This document shows, one piece after another, positions 52,260 through 60,973 of a DNA stretch of 64,000 nucleotides; positions within the stretch are counted from its first letter, which is position 1, and each line of letters starts with the position of its first letter. Both the position numbers and the translations under genes were made by a program. The DNA lies in contig NZ_OX044366.1 in assembly GCF_943846705.1 (NCBI RefSeq), forward strand, positions 1,736,001 to 1,800,000, in the 5' to 3' direction. Below the pieces are notes generated by a model, which was not told the origin of the DNA, made no database searches, and saw nothing but the letters and a program-made list of their open reading frames with translations. The stretch is from an uncultured Pseudomonas sp. Lineage in GTDB: Bacteria; Pseudomonadota; Gammaproteobacteria; Pseudomonadales; Pseudomonadaceae.

Positions 52260-53543
52260 ATGAATAGAAGCCTCTACACCCTGTTGTTTCATCTTGGTCT
52301 GCCGCTGGTCGCCGGGCGTTTGGCTTGGCGCGCCTGGCAAGCGCCGGCCTATGCCAAGCGCATCGGCGAGCGTTTTGCCGTGGGCCTGCCCGCACTCAAG
52401 CCCGGCGGTATCTGGCTGCATGCGGTGTCGGTGGGCGAGAGCATCGCCGCTGCGCCGCTGGTGCGTGAGTTGCTGGCGCGCTACCCGGATATGCCGATCA
52501 CCATCACCTGTATGACGCCGACCGGCTCGGAGCGCATTCAGGCCATGTTCGGCGGCGCGGAGTATGCCGGCCGTGTGCAGCACTGCTATTTGCCCTATGA
52601 CCTGCCGTGGGCGGCCGCGCGCTTTCTCGACCGTGTGCAGCCCAAGCTGGCGGTGATTATGGAAACCGAGCTGTGGCCCAACCATATTCATCAGTGTGGC
52701 CTGCGCGGTATCCCGCTGGCGCTGGCCAATGCGCGGTTGTCCGAGCGCTCGGCGCGCGGCTATGCACGCTTTGCCAAACTGACTGCGCCGATGCTCGCCG
52801 AACTGGATTTGATCGCCGTGCAAACGGCGCTTGAGGCCGAGCGTTTTCGCAGCCTTGGCGCGCGTGACGAGTGCGTCGAGGTCACTGGCTCGATCAAGTT
52901 TGACCTGACCATTGATCCCGCCTTGCTCAGTCGTGCCGCGCTGTTGCGCGAGCAGTGGCAAGCCGAGTCGCGCCCGGTGTGGATCGCCGCCAGCACCCAT
53001 GCCGGTGAGGATGAGAGCGTTCTCGCCGCTCATCGCCAGTTGCTCAAGCACCAGCCAGATGCGTTGTTGATCCTAGTGCCGCGCCATCCTGAGCGCTTCA
53101 ATACGGTTTTTGAGTTGTGCCAACGGCAAGGCTTTAGCACCCGTCGCCGCTCCACGGCAGACGCCGTGCAGGCAGATGATCAGGTGCTACTCGGCGACAC
53201 CATGGGCGAGTTGCTGTTTCTCTATGCGCTGGCCGATAGCGCCTTCGTCGGTGGCAGTTTGGTCGCTAATGGCGGACATAACCTGCTGGAGCCGGCGGCG
53301 CTAGGCATGCCGGTGCTGAGTGGCCCGCACCTGTTCAACTTCCTCGAGATTGCCGCGCAGTTGCGCGCCGCTGGGGCGCTGAGCGAAGTGGCAGATGCTG
53401 ACGCGCTGGCGCAGCGTGTGGCGCAGTTATGGCGTGAGCCTGAAACCGCAGAGGCCATGCGCACTGCAGGGCTGGCCGTGATGCAGGCCAACCAAGGCGC
53501 GCTGGCGCGGCTGCTGGCAGGCCTTGGGCGGTTGTTGGGCTAG
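52260..53543 (+). CDS. waaA: Kdo transferase (3-deoxy-D-manno-octulosonic acid transferase)
   Basis: Transfers Kdo residues from CMP-Kdo to the lipid A precursor at the inner face of the inner membrane, the first core step. The protein has 427 residues (E. coli 425). The N-terminal hydrophobic helix (LYTLLFHLGLPLVAG) anchors it. GGIWLHAVSVGESIAAAPLV places the essential acid at E60. The C-terminal half has VWIAASTHAGEDESVLAAH and FVGGSLVANGGHNLLEPAAL, the CMP-Kdo binding loops. I chose the ATG at 52260 over an in-frame start at 52146 that lies inside the LysR gene. Followed by a terminator shared with tolC. Confidence 0.97.
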   Translation: MNRSLYTLLFHLGLPLVAGRLAWRAWQAPAYAKRIGERFAVGLPALKPGGIWLHAVSVGESIAAAPLVRELLARYPDMPITITCMTPTGSERIQAMFGGAEYAGRVQHCYLPYDLPWAAARFLDRVQPKLAVIMETELWPNHIHQCGLRGIPLALANARLSERSARGYARFAKLTAPMLAELDLIAVQTALEAERFRSLGARDECVEVTGSIKFDLTIDPALLSRAALLREQWQAESRPVWIAASTHAGEDESVLAAHRQLLKHQPDALLILVPRHPERFNTVFELCQRQGFSTRRRSTADAVQADDQVLLGDTMGELLFLYALADSAFVGGSLVANGGHNLLEPAALGMPVLSGPHLFNFLEIAAQLRAAGALSEVADADALAQRVAQLWREPETAEAMRTAGLAVMQANQGALARLLAGLGRLLG

Positions 53544-53580
53544 TCATCTGCAGATATGGTCTGGGGGTAAAAGCCGTATA

Positions 53581-53615
53581 CACAAAAAGCCCGCTGAACT
53601 CGCGGGCTTTTTGTG
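53581..53615. terminator. Bidirectional terminator between waaA and tolC
   Basis: CACAAAAAGCCCGC (53581-53594) is exactly complementary to GCGGGCTTTTTGTG (53602-53615), loop TGAACTC. The GC core has A5 to the left and T5 to the right, so it is an intrinsic terminator in both directions. It lies 37 bp after waaA and 8 bp after tolC. Confidence 0.88.
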
Positions 53616-53623
53616 TAGCAAAC

Positions 53624-55063
53624 TCAGTAGTCTGAGTTGCCGCGCAGCTGCGCTTCGGCGGCTTTGGCCAGGTCCGGCGGCAGGAAGTCTTTATCCGGGT
53701 TGTAATCGGACTTCAGGTACTGCTCCAGCGCGCTTAGGTCGTCCGGGCTGAGGGTGCCGGCCGCCTGCTTCAAGCGCAGGTTGTTGAGGATGTAGTCGTA
53801 GCGCGCGTTGTTGTAGTTGCGTACCGAGCTGTACAGCTGGCGCTGGGCATCCAGTACGTCAACGATGTTGCGCGTGCCGACCTGGTAGCCGATTTCGGTG
53901 GCTTCCAGGGCGCTTTGGTTGGAGATGATCGACTGCTTGCGCGCCTGCACGGTTTCCACGTCGGTGTTGACCGCGCGGTGCAGGTTGCGGGTGTTCTGCA
54001 CCACCTGGCGGCGCAGGCTTTCACGCAGCTGCTCGCTCTGATTCAGGCGCTGATAGGACTCGCGTACCTGCGAGCTGGTCAGGCCGCCGCTGTACAGCGG
54101 GATATTCAATTGCAGGCCAATCGAGCGTTGCTCGACATCACCGCTGAAGCGGTTGACGGTGGCGGCGCTGTTGCTGAAGCCCAGGCTGTCGTTGTCGCCC
54201 TTCTGATAGCTGGCCACCGCATCCAGAGTCGGCGCGTGGCCGGATTTACGCTGGCGTAGGGTTTCTTCCGCGGCTTCAACGGCGTAGTTGCTGGCTTGCA
54301 GGTTGAGGTTCTGCGCAGCAGCGGTGTCGACCCAAGCTTTAGCGTCGTTCGGCGTCGGCGCGAGGATCGGCAGGCTGTGCTCGATACCTTCCAAGGCGAC
54401 GAAGTCACGGTTGGTCAGGGTGATCAGCGTTTCGAAGGCATTCTCTACCTGCTGTTGAGCGATGATGCGGTTGGCGCGGGCGGTGTCGAAGCCCGCCTGG
54501 GCTTCCAGCACGTCGGTTTTATCCGACAGGCCGACATCGAAGCGCTCGTTGGCCTGGTCCAGCTGGCGCTTGAACGCGGCCTCTTCGGCCTTGGTCGATG
54601 CCAGGTTGTCCTGAGCGCGGAGCACGGCAAAGTAACTTTCGGCGCTCTGCAGAATCAGGTTCTGCTCGGTGGCCGACAGCTCCAACGCCGCTTGCTCGTC
54701 GATCGCTTGTGCCGCTTGCAGCTGGAACCAGCGGTCCGCACGGAACAGTGGTTGGCTCAGGTTGGCCTGGTAGACCATACCGCTGCGCGAGCTGGTGTTG
54801 GCGGGCGAGTCAACCTGGGTGCGGGTGTCGCTCAGGTTGGCACCGGCCGAGAGGTTTGGCAGCAGGCCGGCGCGGGCCTGGGGTACCACTTCGCTGCGCG
54901 CTTTATAGTCAGCGCGGGCGGCGGCCAGATCAGCGTTGTTGGCGGCGGCTTCTTGGTACACCGTGACCAGGTCGGTTTTGGTGGACAGTGGGGCTTGGTC
55001 AGCCCAGGCCATTGCGTTGGACGCGGCGGCCACAGCGAGAGCCAGAGAAAGTCTGCGCAACAT
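53624..55063 (-). CDS. tolC: TolC-family outer-membrane efflux protein
   Basis: Trimeric outer-membrane channel for type I secretion and drug efflux, 479 residues from the ATG at 55063 (MLRRLSLALAVAAASNAMAWA signal peptide); the ATG at 55096 would add 11 residues before it. Two repeats of the OEP domain are visible, beginning TVYQEAAANNADLAAARADY and LNLQASNYAVEAAEETL. Sequence is Gln/Asn-rich with many YQANLSQPLF and YDYILNNLRLK-type segments of TolC. The C-terminal tail ends in ...NPDKDFLPPDL. Located upstream of the thiC riboswitch on the opposite strand. Homologous gene in P. aeruginosa sits near waaA. Partner transporter unknown. Confidence 0.9.
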   Translation of the reverse strand: MLRRLSLALAVAAASNAMAWADQAPLSTKTDLVTVYQEAAANNADLAAARADYKARSEVVPQARAGLLPNLSAGANLSDTRTQVDSPANTSSRSGMVYQANLSQPLFRADRWFQLQAAQAIDEQAALELSATEQNLILQSAESYFAVLRAQDNLASTKAEEAAFKRQLDQANERFDVGLSDKTDVLEAQAGFDTARANRIIAQQQVENAFETLITLTNRDFVALEGIEHSLPILAPTPNDAKAWVDTAAAQNLNLQASNYAVEAAEETLRQRKSGHAPTLDAVASYQKGDNDSLGFSNSAATVNRFSGDVEQRSIGLQLNIPLYSGGLTSSQVRESYQRLNQSEQLRESLRRQVVQNTRNLHRAVNTDVETVQARKQSIISNQSALEATEIGYQVGTRNIVDVLDAQRQLYSSVRNYNNARYDYILNNLRLKQAAGTLSPDDLSALEQYLKSDYNPDKDFLPPDLAKAAEAQLRGNSDY

Positions 55064-55283
55064 GAGGTGATCCTGGTTTTTGGCGGTAATCGGCAAGGCT
55101 AAGGGGCCGTGCCCAGGGGGTCAAGGGCCGTTACGGCCGCTGCAGTGTAGTTTGCAGCAAGCTATGTTGCCTGAGTGCAACAATTAAATAGCTCGCGCTG
55201 TTTCGTCACAAAGCGACGTGCGGGTCATAGTTTTTGACTCGTGGGTTGGTTTTATTCGCCGGGGTTGATTAGACTGGCCGCGT

Positions 55284-55375
55284 TCTTGTCGGGGTGCCCC
55301 AATTGCGGGGCTGAGATTGGCAGCTGCCGGATCCCGTTGAACCTGATCAGGTTAAAGCCTGCGTAGGGAACAAGA
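55284..55375 (+). ncRNA. TPP riboswitch (THI element)
   Basis: The aptamer contains the conserved GGGGTGCCCC, CTGAGATTGG and the long block CGTTGAACCTGATCAGGTTA followed by GCCTGCGTAGGGAAC. The closing P1 helix pairs TCTTGT (55284-55289) with ACAAGA (55370-55375). It binds thiamine pyrophosphate and lowers thiC expression. About 105 bases of expression platform separate it from the start codon. This is the main content of the 417-bp stretch between the tolC and thiC start codons; the part from 55064 to 55283 holds no gene. Confidence 0.95.
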
Positions 55376-55395
55376 TGTGCTCGCCTTTCCTCTGG

Positions 55396-55472
55396 GTGAG
55401 CCTCTGGCACCACTCCAGGTGCGCCTCACGCCGCTCATCCGTCCAGGTTCGCTCCGACATCTAGCCCTGGAG
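55396..55472 (+). promoter_or_regulatory. Candidate riboswitch expression platform
   Basis: Two mutually exclusive structures can be drawn. A hairpin has GTGAG (55396-55400) with CTCAC (55425-55429), and GCACC (55407-55411) with GGTGC (55418-55422). Alternatively CTCCAGG (55413-55419) pairs exactly with CCTGGAG (55466-55472), which covers the Shine-Dalgarno GGAG at 55469-55472. No run of U's follows, so control of translation start fits better than termination. Drawn by eye; not folded. Confidence 0.45.
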
Positions 55473-55480
55473 AGCCGCCG

Positions 55481-57373
55481 ATGAGCACACAAGAAAAAAA
55501 CCTGAACCCAATGCTGAGTGAGTCAGCCCAGGTCGACCAGCAGTCGATTCAACCCTTCCCGCGCTCGCAAAAAGTCTATGTGCAGGGCTCGCGCCCGGAC
55601 ATTCTCGTGCCGATGCGTGAAATCAGCCTGGACGTTACCCCCACTGACTTTGGCGGCGAGGTCAACGCGCCTGTGGTGGTCTACGACACCTCCGGCCCTT
55701 ACACCGACCCCAACGTTATTATCGACGTGCGCAAAGGCCTGGCCGATGTGCGTTCGCCGTGGATCGAGGCGCGCGGCGACACCGAGCGTCTGAGCGGCCT
55801 CAGCTCGAACTTCGGCCAGCAGCGCCTGGCGGATGCCGAGCTGACCAAGCTGCGCTTCGCCCACGTGAATAACCCGCGCCGCGCCAAGCCCGGGGCCAAC
55901 GTCAGCCAGATGCACTACGCGCGCAAAGGCATCATCACCGCCGAGATGGAATACGTCGCCATCCGCGAGAACATGAAGCTGGAAGTGGCCCGCGCAGCGG
56001 GTCTGCTCGAGCAGCAACACGCCGGTCACAGCTTCGGTGCCAGCGTGCCGAAAATCATCACTCCGGAATTCGTCCGTGACGAGATCGCTCGCGGTCGCGC
56101 GATCATCCCCGCCAACATCAACCACACCGAATTGGAGCCGATGATCATCGGCCGTAACTTCCTGGTGAAGATCAACGGCAACATCGGCAACTCGGCGCTG
56201 GGCTCTTCGATTGAAGAAGAAGTGGCCAAGCTGACCTGGGGTATTCGTTGGGGCTCGGACACGGTGATGGACCTGTCCACCGGCAAGCACATTCACGAAA
56301 CCCGCGAGTGGATCATCCGTAACTCGCCGGTGCCAATCGGTACCGTGCCGATTTACCAAGCCCTGGAAAAAGTTGGCGGCGCCGCCGAAGAACTGACCTG
56401 GGAGCTGTTCCGCGACACCCTGATCGAGCAGGCCGAGCAGGGCGTGGACTACTTCACCATCCACGCCGGGGTATTGCTGCGCTATGTGCCGATGACCGCC
56501 AAGCGCGTCACCGGCATCGTCTCGCGTGGCGGCTCGATCATGGCCAAGTGGTGCCTGGCGCACCACAAAGAGAACTTCCTCTACACCCATTTCGAAGATA
56601 TTTGCGAAATCATGAAGGCCTACGACGTCAGCTTCTCGCTGGGTGATGGCCTGCGTCCGGGCTCGATTGCCGACGCCAACGATGAAGCGCAGTTCGGCGA
56701 GCTGGAAACCCTCGGCGAGCTGACCAAAATCGCCTGGAAGCACGACGTGCAGTGCATGATCGAAGGCCCCGGTCATGTACCGATGCAGCTGATCAAAGAG
56801 AACATGGACAAGCAGCTGGAGTGCTGTGACGAGGCGCCGTTCTACACCCTCGGCCCACTGACCACCGACATCGCCCCGGGCTATGACCACATCACCAGCG
56901 GCATCGGTGCGGCGATGATCGGCTGGTTCGGTTGCGCCATGCTCTGCTACGTCACGCCCAAGGAACACCTGGGCCTGCCGAACAAGGATGACGTGAAGAC
57001 CGGCATCATCACCTACAAGATCGCCGCCCATGCCGCCGACTTGGCCAAGGGCCATCCGGGCGCGCAGATCCGCGACAACGCCCTGAGCAAGGCGCGCTTC
57101 GAATTCCGCTGGGAAGACCAGTTCAACCTTGGTCTCGATCCGGACACGGCGCGCAGTTACCACGACGAAACCCTGCCCAAGGATTCGGCCAAGGTCGCGC
57201 ACTTCTGCTCCATGTGCGGGCCGAAATTCTGCTCGATGAAGATCACCCAGGAAGTGCGCGTGTACGCCGAAGAGCAGCGCATTGCCGCGCTCGACCTGGA
57301 TGCTGAAGCGGGTATGCAAGCCAAGGCCGAGGAGTTCAAGGCGCAAGGCAGTGAGCTGTACCACAAGGTTTGA
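55481..57373 (+). CDS. thiC: Phosphomethylpyrimidine synthase ThiC
   Basis: Radical-SAM enzyme that rearranges aminoimidazole ribotide to HMP-phosphate, the pyrimidine half of thiamine. The protein has 630 residues (E. coli 631). The C-terminal CSMCGPKFCSMK holds the C-x2-C-x4-C cluster that binds the 4Fe-4S centre. Conserved blocks include YARKGIITAEMEYVAIREN and GDGLRPGSIADANDEAQF, and GPGHVPMQLIKENMDKQ. Preceded by a TPP riboswitch and CTGGAGAG ribosome-binding site. A hairpin with T run follows at 57395, then the permease gene cytX. Confidence 0.98.
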   Translation: MSTQEKNLNPMLSESAQVDQQSIQPFPRSQKVYVQGSRPDILVPMREISLDVTPTDFGGEVNAPVVVYDTSGPYTDPNVIIDVRKGLADVRSPWIEARGDTERLSGLSSNFGQQRLADAELTKLRFAHVNNPRRAKPGANVSQMHYARKGIITAEMEYVAIRENMKLEVARAAGLLEQQHAGHSFGASVPKIITPEFVRDEIARGRAIIPANINHTELEPMIIGRNFLVKINGNIGNSALGSSIEEEVAKLTWGIRWGSDTVMDLSTGKHIHETREWIIRNSPVPIGTVPIYQALEKVGGAAEELTWELFRDTLIEQAEQGVDYFTIHAGVLLRYVPMTAKRVTGIVSRGGSIMAKWCLAHHKENFLYTHFEDICEIMKAYDVSFSLGDGLRPGSIADANDEAQFGELETLGELTKIAWKHDVQCMIEGPGHVPMQLIKENMDKQLECCDEAPFYTLGPLTTDIAPGYDHITSGIGAAMIGWFGCAMLCYVTPKEHLGLPNKDDVKTGIITYKIAAHAADLAKGHPGAQIRDNALSKARFEFRWEDQFNLGLDPDTARSYHDETLPKDSAKVAHFCSMCGPKFCSMKITQEVRVYAEEQRIAALDLDAEAGMQAKAEEFKAQGSELYHKV

Positions 57374-57394
57374 TTGAGTTGGTTTGATCGAAAC

Positions 57395-57433
57395 ACCACC
57401 CACGGTTTGCGCCCTGGGTGGTTTTTATTTTTT
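57395..57433 (+). terminator. Rho-independent terminator after thiC
   Basis: ACCACCCA (57395-57402) pairs with TGGGTGGT (57415-57422), followed by TTTTATTTTTTT. It stands 21 bp after the thiC stop and directly before the ribosome-binding site of cytX, so cytX would depend on read-through or its own promoter. Confidence 0.75.
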
Positions 57434-57452
57434 TGAGGTGGCTTTTATCGTG

Positions 57453-58739
57453 ATGACGACCAACACCTACTCGCCGCACCAGAGCGTGGCCAGTAACCAG
57501 CGCGTACTGGGTGCGCGGGACATGTTTTCCCTGTGGTTCTCCCTCGGGATCGGTTTGATGGTCTTACAGCTCGGCGCCTTGCTGGCACCGGGGTTGGGCA
57601 TGAGTGGCGCGTTGCTGGCGATTGCCTGCGGCACGGCAGTCGGCGTGCTGTTGCTCGGCGCGGTGGCGGTAATTGGCAGTGACACCGGGCGTTCGAGCAT
57701 GGCCGCCTTGAAGCTCAGTCTGGGCAGTAAAGGGGCTTTGTTGCCGGCCTTGCTCAATGTGCTGCAGCTGGTTGGCTGGGGCGCGTTCGAGATCATCGTG
57801 ATGCGTGATGCTGCCGGTGTGCTGGCTGAGCGTGCATTCGGGGCTGGCACTGGCTGGAGTAACCCGCTGCTGTGGACGTTGTTCTTTGGCGCGCTGGCGA
57901 CATTGCTGGCGGTCACCGGGCCGCTGACCTTCGTGCGCAAAATATTGCGCAAGTGGGGCATTTGGTTGTTGCTCGGCGCCTGCCTGTGGCTGACCTGGAA
58001 CCTGTTCGACAAGGCCGACCTGGCCAGCATCTGGGCGCGTGCCGGGGATGGTTCGATGCCGTTTGCCCTGGGCTTTGACATTGCGATTGCCATGCCGTTG
58101 TCTTGGTTGCCGCTAATTGCCGACTATTCGCGCTTCGGCAAGAGTGCGGTACGGGTGTTTGGTGGTACGGCGCTGGGCTTCTTCCTCGGCAACGTCTGGC
58201 TGATGAGCCTGGGCGTGGCCTACACCCTGGCCTTTGCCACGGGTGCCGAGGCCAACGCGCTGCTGTTGGCGCTGGCTGGTGCCGGCTTGGGCATTCCGCT
58301 GCTGCTGATTTTGCTCGATGAGTCGGAAAACGCCTTCGCCGATATCCACTCTGCGGCGGTGTCTGCGGGTATCGTGCTGCCGCTGCGGGTTGAGCAGTTG
58401 GCCCTGGCGATTGGCGTGCTGTGCACCCTGATTGCCGGGCTGGCGCCGCTGGCCGAGTACCAGAACTTCCTGTTGTTGATCGGCTCGGTATTTGCGCCGC
58501 TGTTTGGCGTGGTGCTGGTTGATCACTTTATTCTGCGCCGTCGGCGTGCCGAACTGGCGCCTGCCTGCGCCTGGCGTGGCGATACCTTGCTGGCGTGGGG
58601 CTGTGGCGCGGTGATGTATCACCTGCTCAGCCATTACGCGCCGGAAATCGGTGCCACCCTGCCAGCGTTCCTGTTGGCGGCGGTGCTGCAGTTGCTGCTG
58701 GGTGGCCTGAGCCGCAAGCGCCTGGCTGCAATTAGCTGA
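57453..58739 (+). CDS. cytX: Putative hydroxymethylpyrimidine/cytosine permease CytX
   Basis: NCS1-family membrane transporter of 428 residues with about twelve hydrophobic segments. The N-terminus VLGARDMFSLWFSLGIGLMVLQ and IAMPLSWLPLIADYSRFGK match the nucleobase transporter pattern (SWLPxxADYSR). CytX genes linked to thiamine genes are thought to import the HMP pyrimidine precursor; the position immediately after thiC supports this. I chose the ATG at 57453 with GAGGTGG twelve bases upstream; GTG at 57450 is possible. Separated from thiC by a terminator. Confidence 0.87.
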   Translation: MTTNTYSPHQSVASNQRVLGARDMFSLWFSLGIGLMVLQLGALLAPGLGMSGALLAIACGTAVGVLLLGAVAVIGSDTGRSSMAALKLSLGSKGALLPALLNVLQLVGWGAFEIIVMRDAAGVLAERAFGAGTGWSNPLLWTLFFGALATLLAVTGPLTFVRKILRKWGIWLLLGACLWLTWNLFDKADLASIWARAGDGSMPFALGFDIAIAMPLSWLPLIADYSRFGKSAVRVFGGTALGFFLGNVWLMSLGVAYTLAFATGAEANALLLALAGAGLGIPLLLILLDESENAFADIHSAAVSAGIVLPLRVEQLALAIGVLCTLIAGLAPLAEYQNFLLLIGSVFAPLFGVVLVDHFILRRRRAELAPACAWRGDTLLAWGCGAVMYHLLSHYAPEIGATLPAFLLAAVLQLLLGGLSRKRLAAIS

Positions 58740-58903
58740 GCGGCGCGATTTGCAGCGGCAGCAGTGCGGCATGGCTGCACCGCTGTTTGCCTGGCAGGCG
58801 CAATGGCTGCTTGCCAGACGCCTAGAAACAGCGTGTAAGCTGTGCTGAATACGCAGGCTGGCAACGCCGTCGCTGGTCGCGTCAGTCAGGTTTGGAGTCA
58901 GCG

Positions 58904-59506
58904 ATGAATGCACAAGATGATGTTCAAGTGATCGAGCGCGAAGCCTGTTTCAGTGGCTTCTATAAGCTCGAACGTCTGCGTTTGCGCCATCGCCAGTTTG
59001 CCGGGGACATGGGCCCAGAGTTGAGTCGTGAATTATTCGTGCGCCACGAAGCGGTGTGTGTACTGCCCTACGACCCACAGCGCGATTGCGTGGTGTTGAT
59101 CGAGCAGTTTCGCATCGGCGCGCTGGATAAAAGTACCAATCCCTGGCTGCTGGAATTGGTGGCAGGGTTGATCGACAAGGACGAGGTGCCGGAAGAAGTG
59201 GCGCGCCGCGAGGCGCTGGAAGAGGCCAACCTGGCGCTGAGCTCGTTGTGGCCGATCACTCAGTACTACCCGTCACCTGGCGGCTCGGATGAGCGCGTGC
59301 ATCTGTTCGTCGGTCGTTGTGACAGCGAGGGGGCTGGCGGTGTGTACGGCCTGGCGGAAGAAGGCGAGGACATTCGCGTGCATGTCTGGCCGCTGGAAGA
59401 TGCCCTGGATGCGGTCAAGGACGGGCGTATCGACAACGCCGCGAGCATCATTGCCCTGCAGTGGCTGGCACTGAACCTGGTTGAAGTCAGGGGGCTATGG
59501 TCATGA
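58904..59506 (+). CDS. nudF: ADP-ribose pyrophosphatase (Nudix)
   Basis: Hydrolyses ADP-ribose to AMP and ribose-5-phosphate. The protein has 200 residues (E. coli NudF 209). The Nudix box GLIDKDEVPEEVARREALEE carries G-x5-E-x7-RE-x2-EE, then A-N-L, where the family consensus has glycine in place of that N. Other blocks are LIEQFRIGALDKS, typical of NudF, and YYPSPGGSDERVHLFVGRC. I chose the ATG at 58904 with TTTGGAGTCAGCG upstream; an ATG at 58892 adds four residues. Its stop overlaps the DUF1249 start by four bases (ATGA at 59503-59506). Confidence 0.93.
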   Translation: MNAQDDVQVIEREACFSGFYKLERLRLRHRQFAGDMGPELSRELFVRHEAVCVLPYDPQRDCVVLIEQFRIGALDKSTNPWLLELVAGLIDKDEVPEEVARREALEEANLALSSLWPITQYYPSPGGSDERVHLFVGRCDSEGAGGVYGLAEEGEDIRVHVWPLEDALDAVKDGRIDNAASIIALQWLALNLVEVRGLWS

Positions 59507-59949
59507 ATCTGCTGCGCGAGCGCTATCGGGTCGACCTGGTCGAGCTGCAAGCCGCTTGCGAGGCCAACTATGCGCGCCTGATGCAGCTGTTGCCGGCGAT
59601 GCGTGAAGGCGGTGAGGCGCGGCATGTGGCTTTGAGCCAAGGCGAGCAGCAGTTCGGCGTGCTGACGCTAGCTGTGCTGGAGACGTGCCCCTACACCTCG
59701 ACCCTCTCCGTGCGCCAAGAGCCCAACCTGGACTGGTTACCGCTGCCGCAGCTGGAAGTGCGGGTGTATCACGATGCGCGCATGGCTGAGGTGGTGGGTG
59801 CGCAAAGCGCGCGGCGCTTCCATGGTCGTTACCCCTATCCGAATGCCGCGATGCACCAGCCGGATGAAAAGACCCAGCTCAACCTGTTTCTCGGGGAGTG
59901 GTTAAGTCATTGCCTGGCGTGCGGCCATGAATTGGCGCCGGTGCGCTAG
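59503..59949 (+). CDS. DUF1249 (YqiB-like) protein
   Basis: A 148-residue protein with LLRERYRVDLVELQAACEANYARL at the start and HGRYPYPNAAMHQPDEKTQLN in the second half, matching the DUF1249 family (E. coli YqiB), conserved between nudF and cpdA in gammaproteobacteria. Near the C-terminus, HCLACGHEL has two cysteines three residues apart. Function unknown. An ATG at 59497 two codons upstream is also in frame; I prefer 59503 because it gives an ATGA overlap with nudF. Confidence 0.88.
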   Translation: MNLLRERYRVDLVELQAACEANYARLMQLLPAMREGGEARHVALSQGEQQFGVLTLAVLETCPYTSTLSVRQEPNLDWLPLPQLEVRVYHDARMAEVVGAQSARRFHGRYPYPNAAMHQPDEKTQLNLFLGEWLSHCLACGHELAPVR

Positions 59950-60085
59950 TGCGTGCACGATTGTCCGATAAGCTGTTGCAATCCCTGGATTTACCGCTGG
60001 CGTTCTGTGACCTATTCCCCGTTCGTGGCTTTACCCTCGACCGGGCTGCCAGCATAATTCATGCATTCCGCTCAAGGAGAAGGCC

Positions 60086-60907
60086 TTGCCGAGCGCACTG
60101 AGTAACACCACTGCTGTTGATCGCTCGGTACTGCTGGTGCAGCTGTCCGACAGTCATCTGTTTGCCGACCAGGCGGGCAAGCTATTGGGTATGGATACCC
60201 GGGACAGCTTGCAGCGGGTGATTGCGTGCGTGCTGCAAGAACAGCCGCAGGTCGACCTGATCTTGGCCAGTGGCGATGTCTCGCAGGATGGCAGTGTCGA
60301 GTCTTATCAGCGCTTCCGGGAAATGACTGCGGCGATTCCCGCGCCGGCGCGCTGGTTTCCCGGAAACCACGATGAAATTCCCGCCATGCAAGCCGCCTGT
60401 GTCGGCAGCGATTTGCTCGACCCGGTGATTGATCTGGGTAACTGGCGCGTGACCCTGCTCGACTCCTCCATCCCTGGCGCGGTGCCTGGTTATCTCGATG
60501 ATCAGCAGCTGGCGCAGTTGGAGCGCGCGCTGAGCGAGGCGCCAGATCGCCATCACCTGATCTGCTTGCACCACCATCCGGTGTCCATCGGCTGCAAATG
60601 GATGGAACCCATTGGTTTGCGCAATCCCGATGCCCTGTTTGCCGTGCTGCAGCGCTTCAACAATGTGCGTGCAGTGTTGTGGGGGCACATCCATCAGGAG
60701 TTTGACCAGCAGCGCGGCGCGACTCGTCTGCTGGCGTCGCCGTCGACCTGCGTGCAGTTCGCCCCGGGGAGTGAGGAATTTCAGGTCGATCAAAGCGCTC
60801 CCGGTTATCGCTGGCTGCGTCTGTTCGATGATGGCCGCCTGGAGACCGGCGTGTCGCGGGTTACCGGTATCACCTTCGAAATCGATTACACCATCAAAGG
60901 CTATTAA
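60086..60907 (+). CDS. cpdA: 3',5'-cyclic-AMP phosphodiesterase
   Basis: Metallophosphatase that hydrolyses cAMP and so tunes Vfr/CRP signalling. The protein has 273 residues (E. coli CpdA 275). All metal motifs are seen: QLSDSHLF, LASGDVSQDG, FPGNHDEIP, CLHHHPVSIG and LWGHIHQEF. The start is TTG at 60086, preceded by AAGGAGAAGG two bases upstream of the codon region; no ATG or GTG closer fits the family start. It follows the DUF1249 gene by 136 bp and precedes the esterase by 66 bp, in the usual nudF-yqiB-cpdA-yqiA-parE order. Confidence 0.95.
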   Translation: MPSALSNTTAVDRSVLLVQLSDSHLFADQAGKLLGMDTRDSLQRVIACVLQEQPQVDLILASGDVSQDGSVESYQRFREMTAAIPAPARWFPGNHDEIPAMQAACVGSDLLDPVIDLGNWRVTLLDSSIPGAVPGYLDDQQLAQLERALSEAPDRHHLICLHHHPVSIGCKWMEPIGLRNPDALFAVLQRFNNVRAVLWGHIHQEFDQQRGATRLLASPSTCVQFAPGSEEFQVDQSAPGYRWLRLFDDGRLETGVSRVTGITFEIDYTIKGY

Positions 60908-60973
60908 GGCGTCGCCCCACATGGCGGCTAAGCGGTTGCAGCCAGTCGCCGCTAACGGTTAGCCTCCCGCCCC

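Noticed and set aside
55234..55239. TTGACT as the -35 of the thiC promoter
   Set aside because: No -10 hexamer stands at a normal distance, so the promoter cannot be supported.
55523..57403. Long open frame (626 codons) opposite thiC
   Set aside because: It is a shadow of thiC.
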